From contig SUZM01000001.1 in assembly GCA_015059965.1 (NCBI GenBank), forward strand, positions 62,001 to 126,000: DNA of 64,000 bases. Reading direction: 5' to 3'. Position numbers and translations under genes: made by a program. The notes beneath the pieces are model-generated. The model ran no database searches, was not told the DNA's origin, and saw only the letters and a list, made by a program, of their open reading frames with translations. Below, one piece after another: positions 8,848 to 17,095 of this stretch (its first letter is position 1; each line of letters starts with the position of its first letter). The DNA comes from Rikenellaceae bacterium. GTDB taxonomy: Bacteria; Bacteroidota; Bacteroidia; Bacteroidales; Rikenellaceae.

Positions 8848-9008
8848 AGAAAAGAAAAAATTTCTTTTCTGCTGCGGTGCCTCGGCAAAACGCCCCCCAA
8901 GGGGATAACCAAAAAAGAAGATTGGCCTTGCAAGTAAATTTGCAGAACCAATCTTCTTTTTCAAGTTAGCTTTCAGCCTTACGCTTTGCGCTCGGCTGGG
9001 GACGCAGT
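8848..9008 (-). repeat. Structured element upstream of the oxidoreductase operon promoter (single copy related to the 1201-1867 array)
   Basis: Read on the minus strand it runs CTGCGTCCCCAGCCGAGCGC, an inner stem AGAAGATTGG/CCAATCTTCT around TGCAAATTTACTTGCA, a CCCC/GGGG arm, TTTTGCCGAGGCACCGCAGC, then the A/T palindrome at 8848-8870. Outer flanks and loop match the tandem array units; inner stem bases differ but stay complementary. The gap 8727-9121 holds only this, the promoter and the 3' hairpin at 9009-9116. Confidence 0.75.
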
Positions 9009-9116
9009 TAGAGGAGCAGATTTTGTTCTTCGCAATAAGAAACCCGGACGGGTAGTACTTGACGTACGTCCCGTTCGGGTTTTGTTTGAGATGGGCAAAA
9101 TATGCCCTATAAAATC
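9009..9116 (-). repeat. 3'-region hairpin, TAC-loop family (element 2, after DUF1015 gene)
   Basis: Starts six bases after the stop of the minus-strand DUF1015 gene. Inner stem AACCCGgACGGG/CCCGTtCGGGTT, loop TAGTACTTGACGTACGT (gene direction TACGTCAAGTA), outer arms GCAGATTTTG/CAAAATATGC. Confidence 0.75.
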
Positions 9117-9121
9117 AAAAA

Positions 9122-10366
9122 TTACTCTTCGAAGGAGTGAATCACCACACCCGAACGAAGCTTAGGCTCAAACCACGTCGTCTTGGGAGGCATGATGTTG
9201 CCCGTGTCGGCGATGTTGATGAGCTGCTGCATCGATACGGGATAGAGAGCGAAGGCCACCTTCATCTCACCGCTGTCTACGCGCTTCGAGAGCTCGCCCA
9301 GACCGCGGATACCACCCACGAAATCGATACGCTTCGAGGTACGCAGATCCTTGATATCGAGGATCTTGTCGAGTACCAGGTTCGAGAGAACGGTAACATC
9401 CAGCACACCGATCGGGTCGTTGTCATCGTAGGTACCGGGCTTGGCGGTGAGCGAGTACCACTCACCCTCGAGGTACATAGCGAAGTTGTGCAGGCCGGCG
9501 GGGTTGTAGATCTCCTTGCCCTTCTTCTCCACCTCGAAATCCTTCTTCAGCGCCTCGATCAACTCGGCAGGGGTCAGGCCGTTGAGATCCTTCACCACGC
9601 GGTTGTAGTCGATGATGCGGAGCTGGCTGGCGGGGAAGGTAACGGCCAGGAAGAAGCAGTACTCCTCGTCACCCGTGTGGTTGGGGTTCTTCGACTGGCA
9701 CTCGGCACCTACGCGGGCAGCGGCAGCCGTACGGTGGTGGCCATCAGCAACATAGAGAGCGGGAATACCGGCGAAGATCTCCGTCAGACGGTCGTTCAGG
9801 GCCTTCTCACGGATGACCCACATGTGGTGACCGAAGCCATCCTCGGCTACGAAGTCGTAGTCGGCGGGGTTGTTCTTCACAACGCTCTCCACGATAGCAT
9901 CTACCTCGGCGTTGTCGGGATAGGCGAAGAATACGGGCTCGATGTTAGCCTTCTGGTTGCGGACGTGGATCATACGGTCCTCCTCCTTATCGGGGCGGGT
10001 GAGCTCATGCTTCTTGATGGCACCCGAGAGGTAGTCCTCGTAGTGGCAGCACATGGCCAAGCCATACTGCGTGCGGCCCTCCATGGTCTGGGCATAGACG
10101 TAGTAGTACTCCTCCTGGTCCTGCTGCAACCAGCCCTTCTCGCGCCACAGGCGGAAGTTCTCCATAGCCTTCTCATACACCTCCTGCGAGTGCTCGTCGG
10201 CAATGGGATCGAAGTCGATCTCGGGCTTAATGATGTGGAGCAACGAACGCTCGGTAGCCTCGGCCTTAGCCTCTACCGAGTTCAGCACGTCATAAGGACG
10301 CGAAGCGACCTCCGAAGCATACTCCTTCGGGGGGCGAATACCTTTGAACGGTTTAATTCGTACCAT
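9122..10366 (-). CDS. DUF1015 family protein, third gene of the serine operon
   Basis: 414 residues, starting MVRIKPFKGIRPPKEYASEV, which is the usual N-terminus of DUF1015 proteins. No signal peptide or membrane segment, so cytoplasmic. At about residues 200-212 it has VADGHHRTAAAAR, a GxxR-type motif that resembles the nucleotide-binding box of ParB/sulfiredoxin-fold proteins such as ADP-dependent serine kinase; that resemblance is my inference. It lies downstream of serC and serA on the same strand. The consistent linkage suggests a role in serine or phosphoserine metabolism; biochemical function is not known to me. The start is preceded by the leader motif AACCTTAAAACTAT. Confidence 0.8.
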   Translation of the reverse strand: MVRIKPFKGIRPPKEYASEVASRPYDVLNSVEAKAEATERSLLHIIKPEIDFDPIADEHSQEVYEKAMENFRLWREKGWLQQDQEEYYYVYAQTMEGRTQYGLAMCCHYEDYLSGAIKKHELTRPDKEEDRMIHVRNQKANIEPVFFAYPDNAEVDAIVESVVKNNPADYDFVAEDGFGHHMWVIREKALNDRLTEIFAGIPALYVADGHHRTAAAARVGAECQSKNPNHTGDEEYCFFLAVTFPASQLRIIDYNRVVKDLNGLTPAELIEALKKDFEVEKKGKEIYNPAGLHNFAMYLEGEWYSLTAKPGTYDDNDPIGVLDVTVLSNLVLDKILDIKDLRTSKRIDFVGGIRGLGELSKRVDSGEMKVAFALYPVSMQQLINIADTGNIMPPKTTWFEPKLRSGVVIHSFEE

Positions 10367-10392
10367 AATATATATAGGTATAGTTTTAAGGT

Positions 10393-10546
10393 TAATTCAG
10401 AATTCAAAATTCAAAATTCAAAAATTATCCGGTTGTCCGTTTAGCGGGAATTAAGGCATTAAGGAGATTCAGGGTTTACCCAAATATTACGAATTGCCCG
10501 CCCCTTTTGCGAATTCAAACAATTTTGAATTTTGAATTTTGAATTT
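10393..10546. repeat. Inverted AATTCAAA / TTTGAATT microsatellites between serA and the DUF1015 gene
   Basis: An eight-base tandem repeat (AATTCAAA units, 10393-10425) faces its inverted counterpart (TTTTGAAT units, 10521-10546). The arms could pair across a roughly 95-base loop. The rest of this gap shows nothing else. Confidence 0.6.
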
Positions 10547-10552
10547 GCTTTT

Positions 10553-11476
10553 CTATTTGTTTACCTGGAACTTGGTGATACCCTCCTTGAGGTAACCAAC
10601 CGTCTGGCGAGCAGCGGCCAGACCGGCGTTGATGTTGGCCTCAGCGGTCTCGGCACCCATCTTCTTGGGCGTACCGAAGTAGCGCTTGCCAAACTTCTCG
10701 GCATAGGCATCCTTCATCTCGGGAGCCACATCGGTGATGTACTTCAGGTCCTCACGCTCCTCCATGGCCTTCATCAGACCCTCCTCGTTGATCACCTCCT
10801 TGCGGGCGGTGTTCACCAGCGTGGCACCCTTCGGCATCGACATGGCCAGCTCATAACCGATCGAACCCTTCGTCTCGGCCGTGGCGGGGATGTGCAGCGA
10901 GAGGTAGTCGGCAGCAGCGTAGAGCTCGGCAACCGAGTTCATCTTCTTCACGCCATCGCGCTCGAAGACAGCCTCGTCAGTGATGAAGGGATCGTAAGCG
11001 ATCACGTTCATACCCAGTGCCTTACCCTTCAAACCAACCAGACGGCCTACGTTACCGTAAGCGTGAATGGCCAGCGTCTTGCCCTGCAGCTCCGAACCCG
11101 TTCCGGGGTTGAACTGATTGCGGGCCATATAGACCATCATGCCCAGCGCGAGCTCGGCAACGGCGTTCGAGTTCTGACCCGGGGTGTTCATCACCACCAC
11201 ACCGCGCTCCGTAGCGGCGGCTAGGTCTACGTTGTCGTAACCGGCACCGGCACGAACCACAATCTTGAGGTTCTTGGCAGCGGCGATAACCTCTGCCGTG
11301 ATCTTATCCGAACGGATAATGATACCCTCTACATCGGCCACAGCCTCCAGGAGCTGAGCCTTGTCGGTGTACTTCTCCAGCAGCACCAGCTCCAGACCGG
11401 CACCCTCAATAATCTCTTTGATACCATCCACAGCCTTCTTTGCAAAGGGCTTCTCGGTAGCAACCAATACTTTCAT
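10553..11476 (-). CDS. serA: D-3-phosphoglycerate dehydrogenase (lysine-type active site)
   Basis: 307 residues from the preferred start MKVLVATEKPF. The frame stays open to an ATG at 11587, but the leader motif AACCTTAAAACTAT lies just before 11476 and homologues begin at this point, so the longer form is unlikely. It oxidises 3-phosphoglycerate with NAD, the first step of serine synthesis. It is the short form without an ACT domain. The Rossmann motif is AYGNVGRLVG. The usual catalytic His of TPHIGA is absent: the segment reads FGTPKKMGAET (Lys 271/272), as in the type IIIK enzymes described from Entamoeba and Bacteroides. Operon serC-serA-DUF1015. Confidence 0.92.
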   Translation of the reverse strand: MKVLVATEKPFAKKAVDGIKEIIEGAGLELVLLEKYTDKAQLLEAVADVEGIIIRSDKITAEVIAAAKNLKIVVRAGAGYDNVDLAAATERGVVVMNTPGQNSNAVAELALGMMVYMARNQFNPGTGSELQGKTLAIHAYGNVGRLVGLKGKALGMNVIAYDPFITDEAVFERDGVKKMNSVAELYAAADYLSLHIPATAETKGSIGYELAMSMPKGATLVNTARKEVINEEGLMKAMEEREDLKYITDVAPEMKDAYAEKFGKRYFGTPKKMGAETAEANINAGLAAARQTVGYLKEGITKFQVNK

Positions 11477-11520
11477 TTTCTGTATAATAGTTTTAAGGTT
11501 TTCTATTTTTACGTTAGAAG

Positions 11521-11570
11521 AATCCCACACCGATGCCTCGTCCGTAGGGAAGGGGTAACCGGTGGGGATT
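11521..11570 (-). other. Inverted repeat in the serC-serA leader
   Basis: AATCCCaCACCG (11521-11532) faces CGGTGGGGATT (11560-11570), giving an 11-bp stem with one bulge in the serA leader. It could be an attenuator or a processing hairpin. Nothing in the sequence decides. Confidence 0.35.
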
Positions 11571-11600
11571 CGTTGAATTAATGCCATTCAAGCCCGGGGA

Positions 11601-12683
11601 CTACTTGTGAGCAGCCTCAAACTCCTGCATGCAGGCAACCAGAGCCTCTACCGACTCCTTCGGGCAGGCGTTGTAGATCGAAGCACGGAAACCACCTACC
11701 GAACGGTGACCCTTGATGCCGACCATACCCTTCGACTTGGCGAACTCCATGAACTCAGCCTCATACTGCTCCTTACCCTCGGCCATCACGAAGCATACGT
11801 TCATCAGCGAACGATCCTCCTTGGCAGCCGTACCTACGAACATCGAGTTGCGGTCGATCTCGTTGTAGAGCAACTCAGCCTTCTCCTTGTTGCGCTTGTA
11901 CATAGCCTCAACACCACCGAGCTCCTTCACCCACTTCAGGGTCTGATACATCACGAAGATGGGGAATACGGGAGGCGTGTTGAACATCGAGTGGTTGCGC
12001 TGCTCCTCGGGGAAGTGGGTAGCGTAGTCCACCATGGTCTGCAGCTTGCGCTCCGACGAACCGATCAGATCCTTGCGAACGATTACGAAGGTAACACCGG
12101 CGGGGCCTACGTTCTTCTGGGCACCACCGTAGATCATACCATACTTCGTGACATCAACGGGACGCGACATGATATCCGACGACATATCGGCTACCAGCGT
12201 GATGGGGCTGTCGATATCCTCGTGGATCTCCGTACCGTAGATCGTGTTGTTGGTCGTGATGTGGAAGTAGTCGGCATCGGTGGGAATGGTGTAACCCTTC
12301 GGTACATACGAATAGGTCTTGTCCTCCGACGAAGCCACGATCTCTACCTCACCGTAGAACTTGGCCTCCTTGGCGGCCTTCTTGGCCCAAACACCGGTCT
12401 GCAGGTAAGCAGCCTTCTTCTTCAGCAGGTTGGCAGGAACCTCGAAGAACTGGGTCGAAGCACCACCGCCGAGGAAGAATACGGCGTAGTTGTCGGGAAT
12501 GTTCAGCAGTTCGCGCCACAGCTGCTCAACCTCAGCCATTACACGCTCCCAGCCGGGGGTACGGTGCGAGATCTCCAAGATACCGATACCGGTGTTGTCG
12601 AAATCGCGAATGGCCTCGATGGCGGCCTCGATTGCCTGCTTAGGCAGCACGCAGGGTCCTGCGTTAAAATTGTGCTTTTGCAT
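11601..12683 (-). CDS. serC: Phosphoserine aminotransferase
   Basis: 360 residues, the standard length for SerC. It starts [20 protein letters not shown] and has GISHR-type [19 protein letters not shown], and the PLP-lysine context [14 protein letters not shown]. It transaminates 3-phosphohydroxypyruvate with glutamate in serine synthesis and can also act in pyridoxine synthesis. First gene of the serC-serA-DUF1015 operon. No serB (phosphoserine phosphatase) is visible in the window. Confidence 0.96.
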   Translation of the reverse strand: MQKHNFNAGPCVLPKQAIEAAIEAIRDFDNTGIGILEISHRTPGWERVMAEVEQLWRELLNIPDNYAVFFLGGGASTQFFEVPANLLKKKAAYLQTGVWAKKAAKEAKFYGEVEIVASSEDKTYSYVPKGYTIPTDADYFHITTNNTIYGTEIHEDIDSPITLVADMSSDIMSRPVDVTKYGMIYGGAQKNVGPAGVTFVIVRKDLIGSSERKLQTMVDYATHFPEEQRNHSMFNTPPVFPIFVMYQTLKWVKELGGVEAMYKRNKEKAELLYNEIDRNSMFVGTAAKEDRSLMNVCFVMAEGKEQYEAEFMEFAKSKGMVGIKGHRSVGGFRASIYNACPKESVEALVACMQEFEAAHK

Positions 12684-12782
12684 AGTAGTTTATTAAAAGG
12701 TTTTAGGTTTATAAAAAATTTGCATTTCTCTCTGTTTCGGCCGATAAAAGGGGACATTTTTCGAACTGCCCATTTATCATTA

Positions 12783-12813
12783 CAAATATAGGTCTTTTTT
12801 TTCAATTGGCCAA
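12783..12813 (-). promoter_or_regulatory. Promoter of the serine operon
   Basis: Minus strand: TTG (12811-12813), 20 bases, TATATTTG (12783-12790). Both boxes match the Bacteroidota consensus; the leader is about 95 bases. Confidence 0.7.
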
Positions 12814-12936
12814 GCATTCGGCGAAATAATTTTTCGTCTTGCCCCGACAGCGGGCCCTTAAAAGCAGAGAGCGACAAATTTTAGACGGCTTCTAAAAATA
12901 ATTTTGAATTTTGAATTTTAGATTTTGATTTTTTTG

Positions 12937-12944
12937 TACCTTTG
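12937..12944 (+). promoter_or_regulatory. -7 promoter element of the yicC-gmk-nadD genes
   Basis: TACCTTTG, a perfect TAnnTTTG match, 36 bases before the yicC-like ATG at 12980. Confidence 0.6.
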
Positions 12945-12979
12945 TAGGATGTAAAACGAACAAAACGAAACACAAGAAT

Positions 12980-13870
12980 ATGATCAAGTCGATGACGGGC
13001 TTCGGAAAGGGCGAAGCCGCAGTGGGGGAGAAGAAGTTCACCGTCGAGATGCGCTCGGTGAACTCCAAGCAGTTGGACCTGAGTCTGAAGGTTCCGGGGC
13101 GCTATCGGGCCGCAGAGGCTGAGATTCGGGCCGGGATCACCCGTCAGCTCAAGCGCGGCAAGGTGGAGTGTTTCGTCTCGGTAGAGAGCGCCACTGCCGT
13201 CACCTCGGCCCACATCAACCGCGAGGTCTTTGCGGCCTACGCCAAGCAGATCAAAGAGGCCTGCGAGGAGAGCGGATTGGGTGCCGTATCCGGGCTCTGG
13301 AACTTCGAGGGCCATCTGATCGAGGCCGTGCTGCGCATGCCCGACGTGGTCTCATACGAGGAGCAGCAGGTGAGCCCCCAAGAGCTCGAAGCGCTCCTTT
13401 CGGCCGCCGAGCAGGCCGCCCGAAATCTGAACGCCTTTCGCGAGCAGGAGGGGGAGATTCTCAAGAACGATCTGCTGCACCGCGTAGAGCTGATCGAAGG
13501 ATACAAAAACGAGGTGGAGCCCTACGAGACGGCACGCGTGGAGGCGATCAAGGGTCGCATCCGCGAGCAGATCGAGAAGTTGGGCATTCCCGTAGATTCG
13601 GCCCGTCTGGAGCAGGAGATGATCTACTACCTCGAGAAGCTCGACATCACCGAGGAGAAGGTGCGCCTGAAGCAGCACTGCGACTACTTCCGCGAGGTGG
13701 CCGCCTCGGAGGAGGAGCCCGGCCGCAAATTGGGCTTCATTGCCCAGGAGATGGGGCGCGAGATCAACACCCTGGGCTCGAAATCCAACCAGGCCGACAT
13801 GCAGATCCTGGTGGTGAAGATGAAGGACGAGCTGGAGAAGATCAAAGAGCAGGTGTTGAACGTATTATAG
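12980..13870 (+). CDS. yicC: YicC-family endoribonuclease-like protein
   Basis: 296 residues beginning MIKSMTGFGKGEAAVGEKKF. The MTGFG start, the central region and the C-terminal block GREINTLGSKSNQADMQ...VVKMKDELEKIKEQVLNVL (YicC/DUF1732) are all present. E. coli YicC is an RNase acting on small RNAs. It lies just upstream of gmk, the conserved yicC-gmk pairing seen across bacteria. Confidence 0.92.
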   Translation: MIKSMTGFGKGEAAVGEKKFTVEMRSVNSKQLDLSLKVPGRYRAAEAEIRAGITRQLKRGKVECFVSVESATAVTSAHINREVFAAYAKQIKEACEESGLGAVSGLWNFEGHLIEAVLRMPDVVSYEEQQVSPQELEALLSAAEQAARNLNAFREQEGEILKNDLLHRVELIEGYKNEVEPYETARVEAIKGRIREQIEKLGIPVDSARLEQEMIYYLEKLDITEEKVRLKQHCDYFREVAASEEEPGRKLGFIAQEMGREINTLGSKSNQADMQILVVKMKDELEKIKEQVLNVL

Positions 13871-13936
13871 CGATCAGCAGCCGACTGCTTGTCGAAACAA
13901 ACGACACCGACCACCGACCACTAACACCTACCGACT

Positions 13937-14500
13937 ATGGGAAAAATCATCATATTTTCCGCGCCGAGCGGATCGGGCAAGACGACCATCGTCAGGGAGT
14001 TGCTGAAGAGTTTTCCGCAATTCGAGTTTTCAATTTCAGCCACCAGCCGCGCCCCTCGCGGACAGGAGCAGCACGGAGTGGACTACTACTTCCTCTCCAA
14101 CGAGGAGTTCCGCCAAAAGGTGGACGAAGGGGCCTTTGTGGAGTGGGAGGAGGTCTACCAGGGCACCTGCTATGGTACGCTGAAGAGTGAGATGGAGCGC
14201 ATCTGGTCGAAGGGCCATGTGATCCTCTTCGACGTGGATGTGATGGGGGGCATCAACCTCAAGCGCATCTTCGGCACCGAGGCCTGCTCGATCTTCATCA
14301 TGCCCCCCTCGATGGAGGAGCTCGAGCGTCGCCTCCGCGGCCGCGGCACCGATGCCGAAGAGGTGATTCTCAAACGCCTCGGCAAGGCCGAATTCGAGTT
14401 GCAGAAGGCTCCCGAATTCGACCACACGGTGGTAAACGACAACCTCGCAGAGGCCATTCGCGAAACCACCCGACGAATTGAAGAGTTTTTGAAAAAATAG
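13937..14500 (+). CDS. gmk: Guanylate kinase
   Basis: 187 residues. The P-loop is SAPSGSGKTT (about residues 7-16). SRAPRGQEQHGVDYYF is the GMP-binding region. It phosphorylates GMP to GDP with ATP. Translated from MGKIIIFSAP. It sits between yicC and nadD with short gaps (66 and 26 bases), so all three are probably one transcript. Confidence 0.96.
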   Translation: MGKIIIFSAPSGSGKTTIVRELLKSFPQFEFSISATSRAPRGQEQHGVDYYFLSNEEFRQKVDEGAFVEWEEVYQGTCYGTLKSEMERIWSKGHVILFDVDVMGGINLKRIFGTEACSIFIMPPSMEELERRLRGRGTDAEEVILKRLGKAEFELQKAPEFDHTVVNDNLAEAIRETTRRIEEFLKK

Positions 14501-14526
14501 TTTTCGCGGTTCACGCAGCCACACAA

Positions 14527-15339
14527 ATGAAAAACGTACTTTTATATTTCGGGTCGTTCAACCCCATTCACCGCGGGCACATCGCCCTGGCGGAGTATGC
14601 CGTCGAGCAGGGACTCTGCGACGAGGTGATCCTCATCGTCTCGCCCCAAAATCCGCACAAGGCGGTGGCCGACCTGGCTCCCGAGCTCCTGCGCTTCGAG
14701 ATGGCCGAGATGGCCTGCGCCGCCTCACGATTCCCCGAAAAGATCAAACCATCGGTTATCGAGTTTATGCTCGAAAGACCCTCTTACACAGTAAATACCC
14801 TGCGTCACCTGAAGGAAAACTTCGGATCAGAGATGCGCTTCAAGATCCTCATGGGTTGCGATCTGATCAACACCCTTGACCGCTGGAAGGAGTACACCGA
14901 AATCCTCGACAACTACCCGATTTTGGTCTATCCGCGTCGGGGTTGCGAGGTCGAGAAGTTCCACGACCGCATCACCTATCTTCACGAAGCCCCCCTCTGC
15001 GACTACTCCTCGACCGAGGTGCGCGAGGCCGTGGAGCGCGGAGGCAACACCAGCGCAATGCTCCATCCTACGGTGGCCGAATACATCCGCGAGAAGCTGC
15101 TCTACTCCACCTCGTGGCGCATCCACTCGCTCAATGCCGCCCTGGAGCAGGAGCCGGAAAATGCACGGCTCTACCTCGAGCGCGGCTCGTGCCAATACCG
15201 ATCGGGCAGTTGGGGCGATGCGATCAACGACTTCAACCGTTGCTTGGCCCTCGACCCCGAAAACCGCGAGGCTCAACAGCTCAAGGATATGGTCTATGAG
15301 ATCCTGCAATACCGCTACACCGATATTTATAATCCGTGA
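14527..15339 (+). CDS. nadD: Nicotinate-nucleotide adenylyltransferase with a C-terminal TPR-like extension
   Basis: 270 residues, about 70 longer than usual NadD. Residues 1-195 form the nucleotidyltransferase: GSFNPIHRGH (the HxGH active-site motif), MGCDLINTLDRWKEY and the terminal SSTEVREAV. It adenylates nicotinate mononucleotide in NAD synthesis. Residues about 196-270 look like a tetratricopeptide pair (ALEQEPENARLYLERGSCQY, then DAINDFNRCLALDPENREA) ending YTDIYNP. The reading frame is continuous, so this is a fusion and not two genes. The TPR part may dock a partner protein; this is inference. Confidence 0.93.
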   Translation: MKNVLLYFGSFNPIHRGHIALAEYAVEQGLCDEVILIVSPQNPHKAVADLAPELLRFEMAEMACAASRFPEKIKPSVIEFMLERPSYTVNTLRHLKENFGSEMRFKILMGCDLINTLDRWKEYTEILDNYPILVYPRRGCEVEKFHDRITYLHEAPLCDYSSTEVREAVERGGNTSAMLHPTVAEYIREKLLYSTSWRIHSLNAALEQEPENARLYLERGSCQYRSGSWGDAINDFNRCLALDPENREAQQLKDMVYEILQYRYTDIYNP

Positions 15340-15460
15340 TTCACAATTCTCAATTTACGATTATTTTATTTTCACCCAGGAAAAATTATCCAATCCATAT
15401 TCCGGTGTGCAAGCCCGATTGTGAATTGTGAATCGAAAATTGTGAATCGAAAACACCTTA
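15340..15460. repeat. Short GTGAATT-type repeats between nadD and ddl
   Basis: Units of AATTGTGAATCG and its inverted form flank a 60-base AT-rich stretch. No promoter box that fits the consensus is evident. Confidence 0.4.
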
Positions 15461-16444
15461 TTGATGAAAAGACTTAACATCGCCCTTTTGGCCGGAGGCA
15501 ACTCCTCGGAGCGGGAGATTGCCCTCAACAGTGCCGCGCAGATTGCCGAGGCCCTCGATGCCGAAAAATATAATGTCCTGCTTATCGACCTCCACCACCG
15601 CGACTGGACCTACACGGCCCCCGACGGTAGCACCTGGCAGCTCGACAAGAACGACTTCTCGCTCACCGTACACGGCGTAAAGACCTCGTTCGACTACGCC
15701 TTAGTGATTATCCACGGCACCCCGGGCGAGAACGGCATGCTGCAGGGATACCTCGAGATGATGGGTATTCCGCACTCGTCGTGCTCCACCACCTCGTCGG
15801 CCATTACCTTCGACAAGATCTCCACAAAACGAGCCGTGCGCGATGCAGGCCTCAACCTGGCCCGCGAGATCTTCATCCGCCGCGGCGAGCAGGTCGATCC
15901 CGAGGCTGTAGCCCGAGAGTTGGGACTTCCGCTCTTCGTCAAGCCCAACGCCAGCGGTTCGTCGTTCGGCGTAACTCGCGTGGTGGAGGTGGGGGAGATT
16001 CTGCCCGCCATCGAGCTGGCGCTGACCGAGAGCGAGGAGGTCCTGATCGAGGAGTGCATCTCAGGCCGCGAAATGGGATGCGGCATTCTGATCACGCGCG
16101 AGGAGGAGCTGCTGCTGCCCATCACGGAGATCGTCTCCAAGAAGGCCTTCTTCGACTATGAGGCCAAATATGAGCAGGGGATGTCGGACGAGATCACCCC
16201 GGCCGATATCCCGGAGGAGGTTCGCCTGGAGCTCAACCGCGCCACCCGCCTGGCCTATAAGGCCTGCCGCTGCAAGGGCATCGTGCGTGTGGACTTCATC
16301 GTCACCCCCGAAGGCAAGCCCTACCTCATCGAGATCAACTCCATTCCGGGCATGAGCTCCGGAAGCATCGTCCCGAAGCAGGTCCGCGCCGCCGGCCTCA
16401 GCTTGGGCGAACTGTTCGACAAGGTAATACAAGACACCAAGTAA
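15461..16444 (+). CDS. ddl: D-alanine-D-alanine ligase
   Basis: 327 residues beginning MKRLNIALLAGGNSSEREIA (the GGxSxERE motif). ATP-grasp domain with KPNASGSSFGVTRV and the C-terminal metal-binding motif DFIVTPEGKPYLIEINSIPGMSSGSIVPKQ. It joins two D-alanines for peptidoglycan precursor synthesis in the cytoplasm. Confidence 0.96.
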   Translation: MMKRLNIALLAGGNSSEREIALNSAAQIAEALDAEKYNVLLIDLHHRDWTYTAPDGSTWQLDKNDFSLTVHGVKTSFDYALVIIHGTPGENGMLQGYLEMMGIPHSSCSTTSSAITFDKISTKRAVRDAGLNLAREIFIRRGEQVDPEAVARELGLPLFVKPNASGSSFGVTRVVEVGEILPAIELALTESEEVLIEECISGREMGCGILITREEELLLPITEIVSKKAFFDYEAKYEQGMSDEITPADIPEEVRLELNRATRLAYKACRCKGIVRVDFIVTPEGKPYLIEINSIPGMSSGSIVPKQVRAAGLSLGELFDKVIQDTK

Positions 16445-16502
16445 CTCTCAATTGCGGGAATTGCAAATAGTGATATCATCGCGAATGGAAAGAACTTAGT
16501 TT

Positions 16503-17081
16503 ATGATTGATATTGACGATAAGATTGTTTCGACCGATCTGCTGAAGGAGTGCTTTGCCTGCGATTTGGGGCAGTGCAAGGGAATCTGCTGTGTCGAGGG
16601 CAATGCCGGCGCTCCGCTCGAAATGGAGGAGGTCGATATCCTCGAGGAAGAGTTTTCCAATTATAGACCCTACATGACCGAGGCCGGCATTAAGGCGATC
16701 GAGGAGCAGGGCTTTATGGTCATCGACTGCGACGGGGACTACACCACACCGCTGATCGATGATGCCGAGTGCGCCTACTCTTTCGAGGAGAACGACATCA
16801 CCTTCTGCGCCATCGAAAAGGCGTGGCGCGAGGGGAAATGCAGCTTCCAAAAACCCATCTCCTGCCACCTCTATCCCATTCGCGTGGCCCAATTCAGCAA
16901 CGGCACCGTGGGGCTCAACTACCACCGCTGGTCCGTTTGCCGTTCGGCCGTGGAGTGCGGCAAAAAGTTGGGGATTCCGGTCTATAAGGCCCTCAAGGAG
17001 CCCATCATCCGCCGCTTCGGCGAGGCCTTTTACAACCAACTCGAAGAGGCAGCCCAACTGATCAACTCAAGCAAGAAATAA
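16503..17081 (+). CDS. DUF3109 family cysteine-rich protein
   Basis: 192 residues. A cysteine cluster at positions 17, 20, 25, 29 and 30 (KECFACDLGQCKGICC), and further conserved Cys in the second half (FCAIEKA, GKCSFQKPISCHLYPIR, VCRSAVECG). This pattern is that of the DUF3109 family and suggests a bound Fe-S cluster or zinc. Function unknown. It lies between ddl and a peptidoglycan hydrolase gene, 14 bases upstream of the latter, so a cell-envelope link is possible but only by position. Confidence 0.8.
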   Translation: MIDIDDKIVSTDLLKECFACDLGQCKGICCVEGNAGAPLEMEEVDILEEEFSNYRPYMTEAGIKAIEEQGFMVIDCDGDYTTPLIDDAECAYSFEENDITFCAIEKAWREGKCSFQKPISCHLYPIRVAQFSNGTVGLNYHRWSVCRSAVECGKKLGIPVYKALKEPIIRRFGEAFYNQLEEAAQLINSSKK

Positions 17082-17095
17082 AACCTCATAAACCA

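Noticed and set aside
11477..11587. 37-codon N-terminal extension of SerA
   Set aside because: It covers the leader motif and an inverted repeat, and known SerA proteins begin at MKVL.
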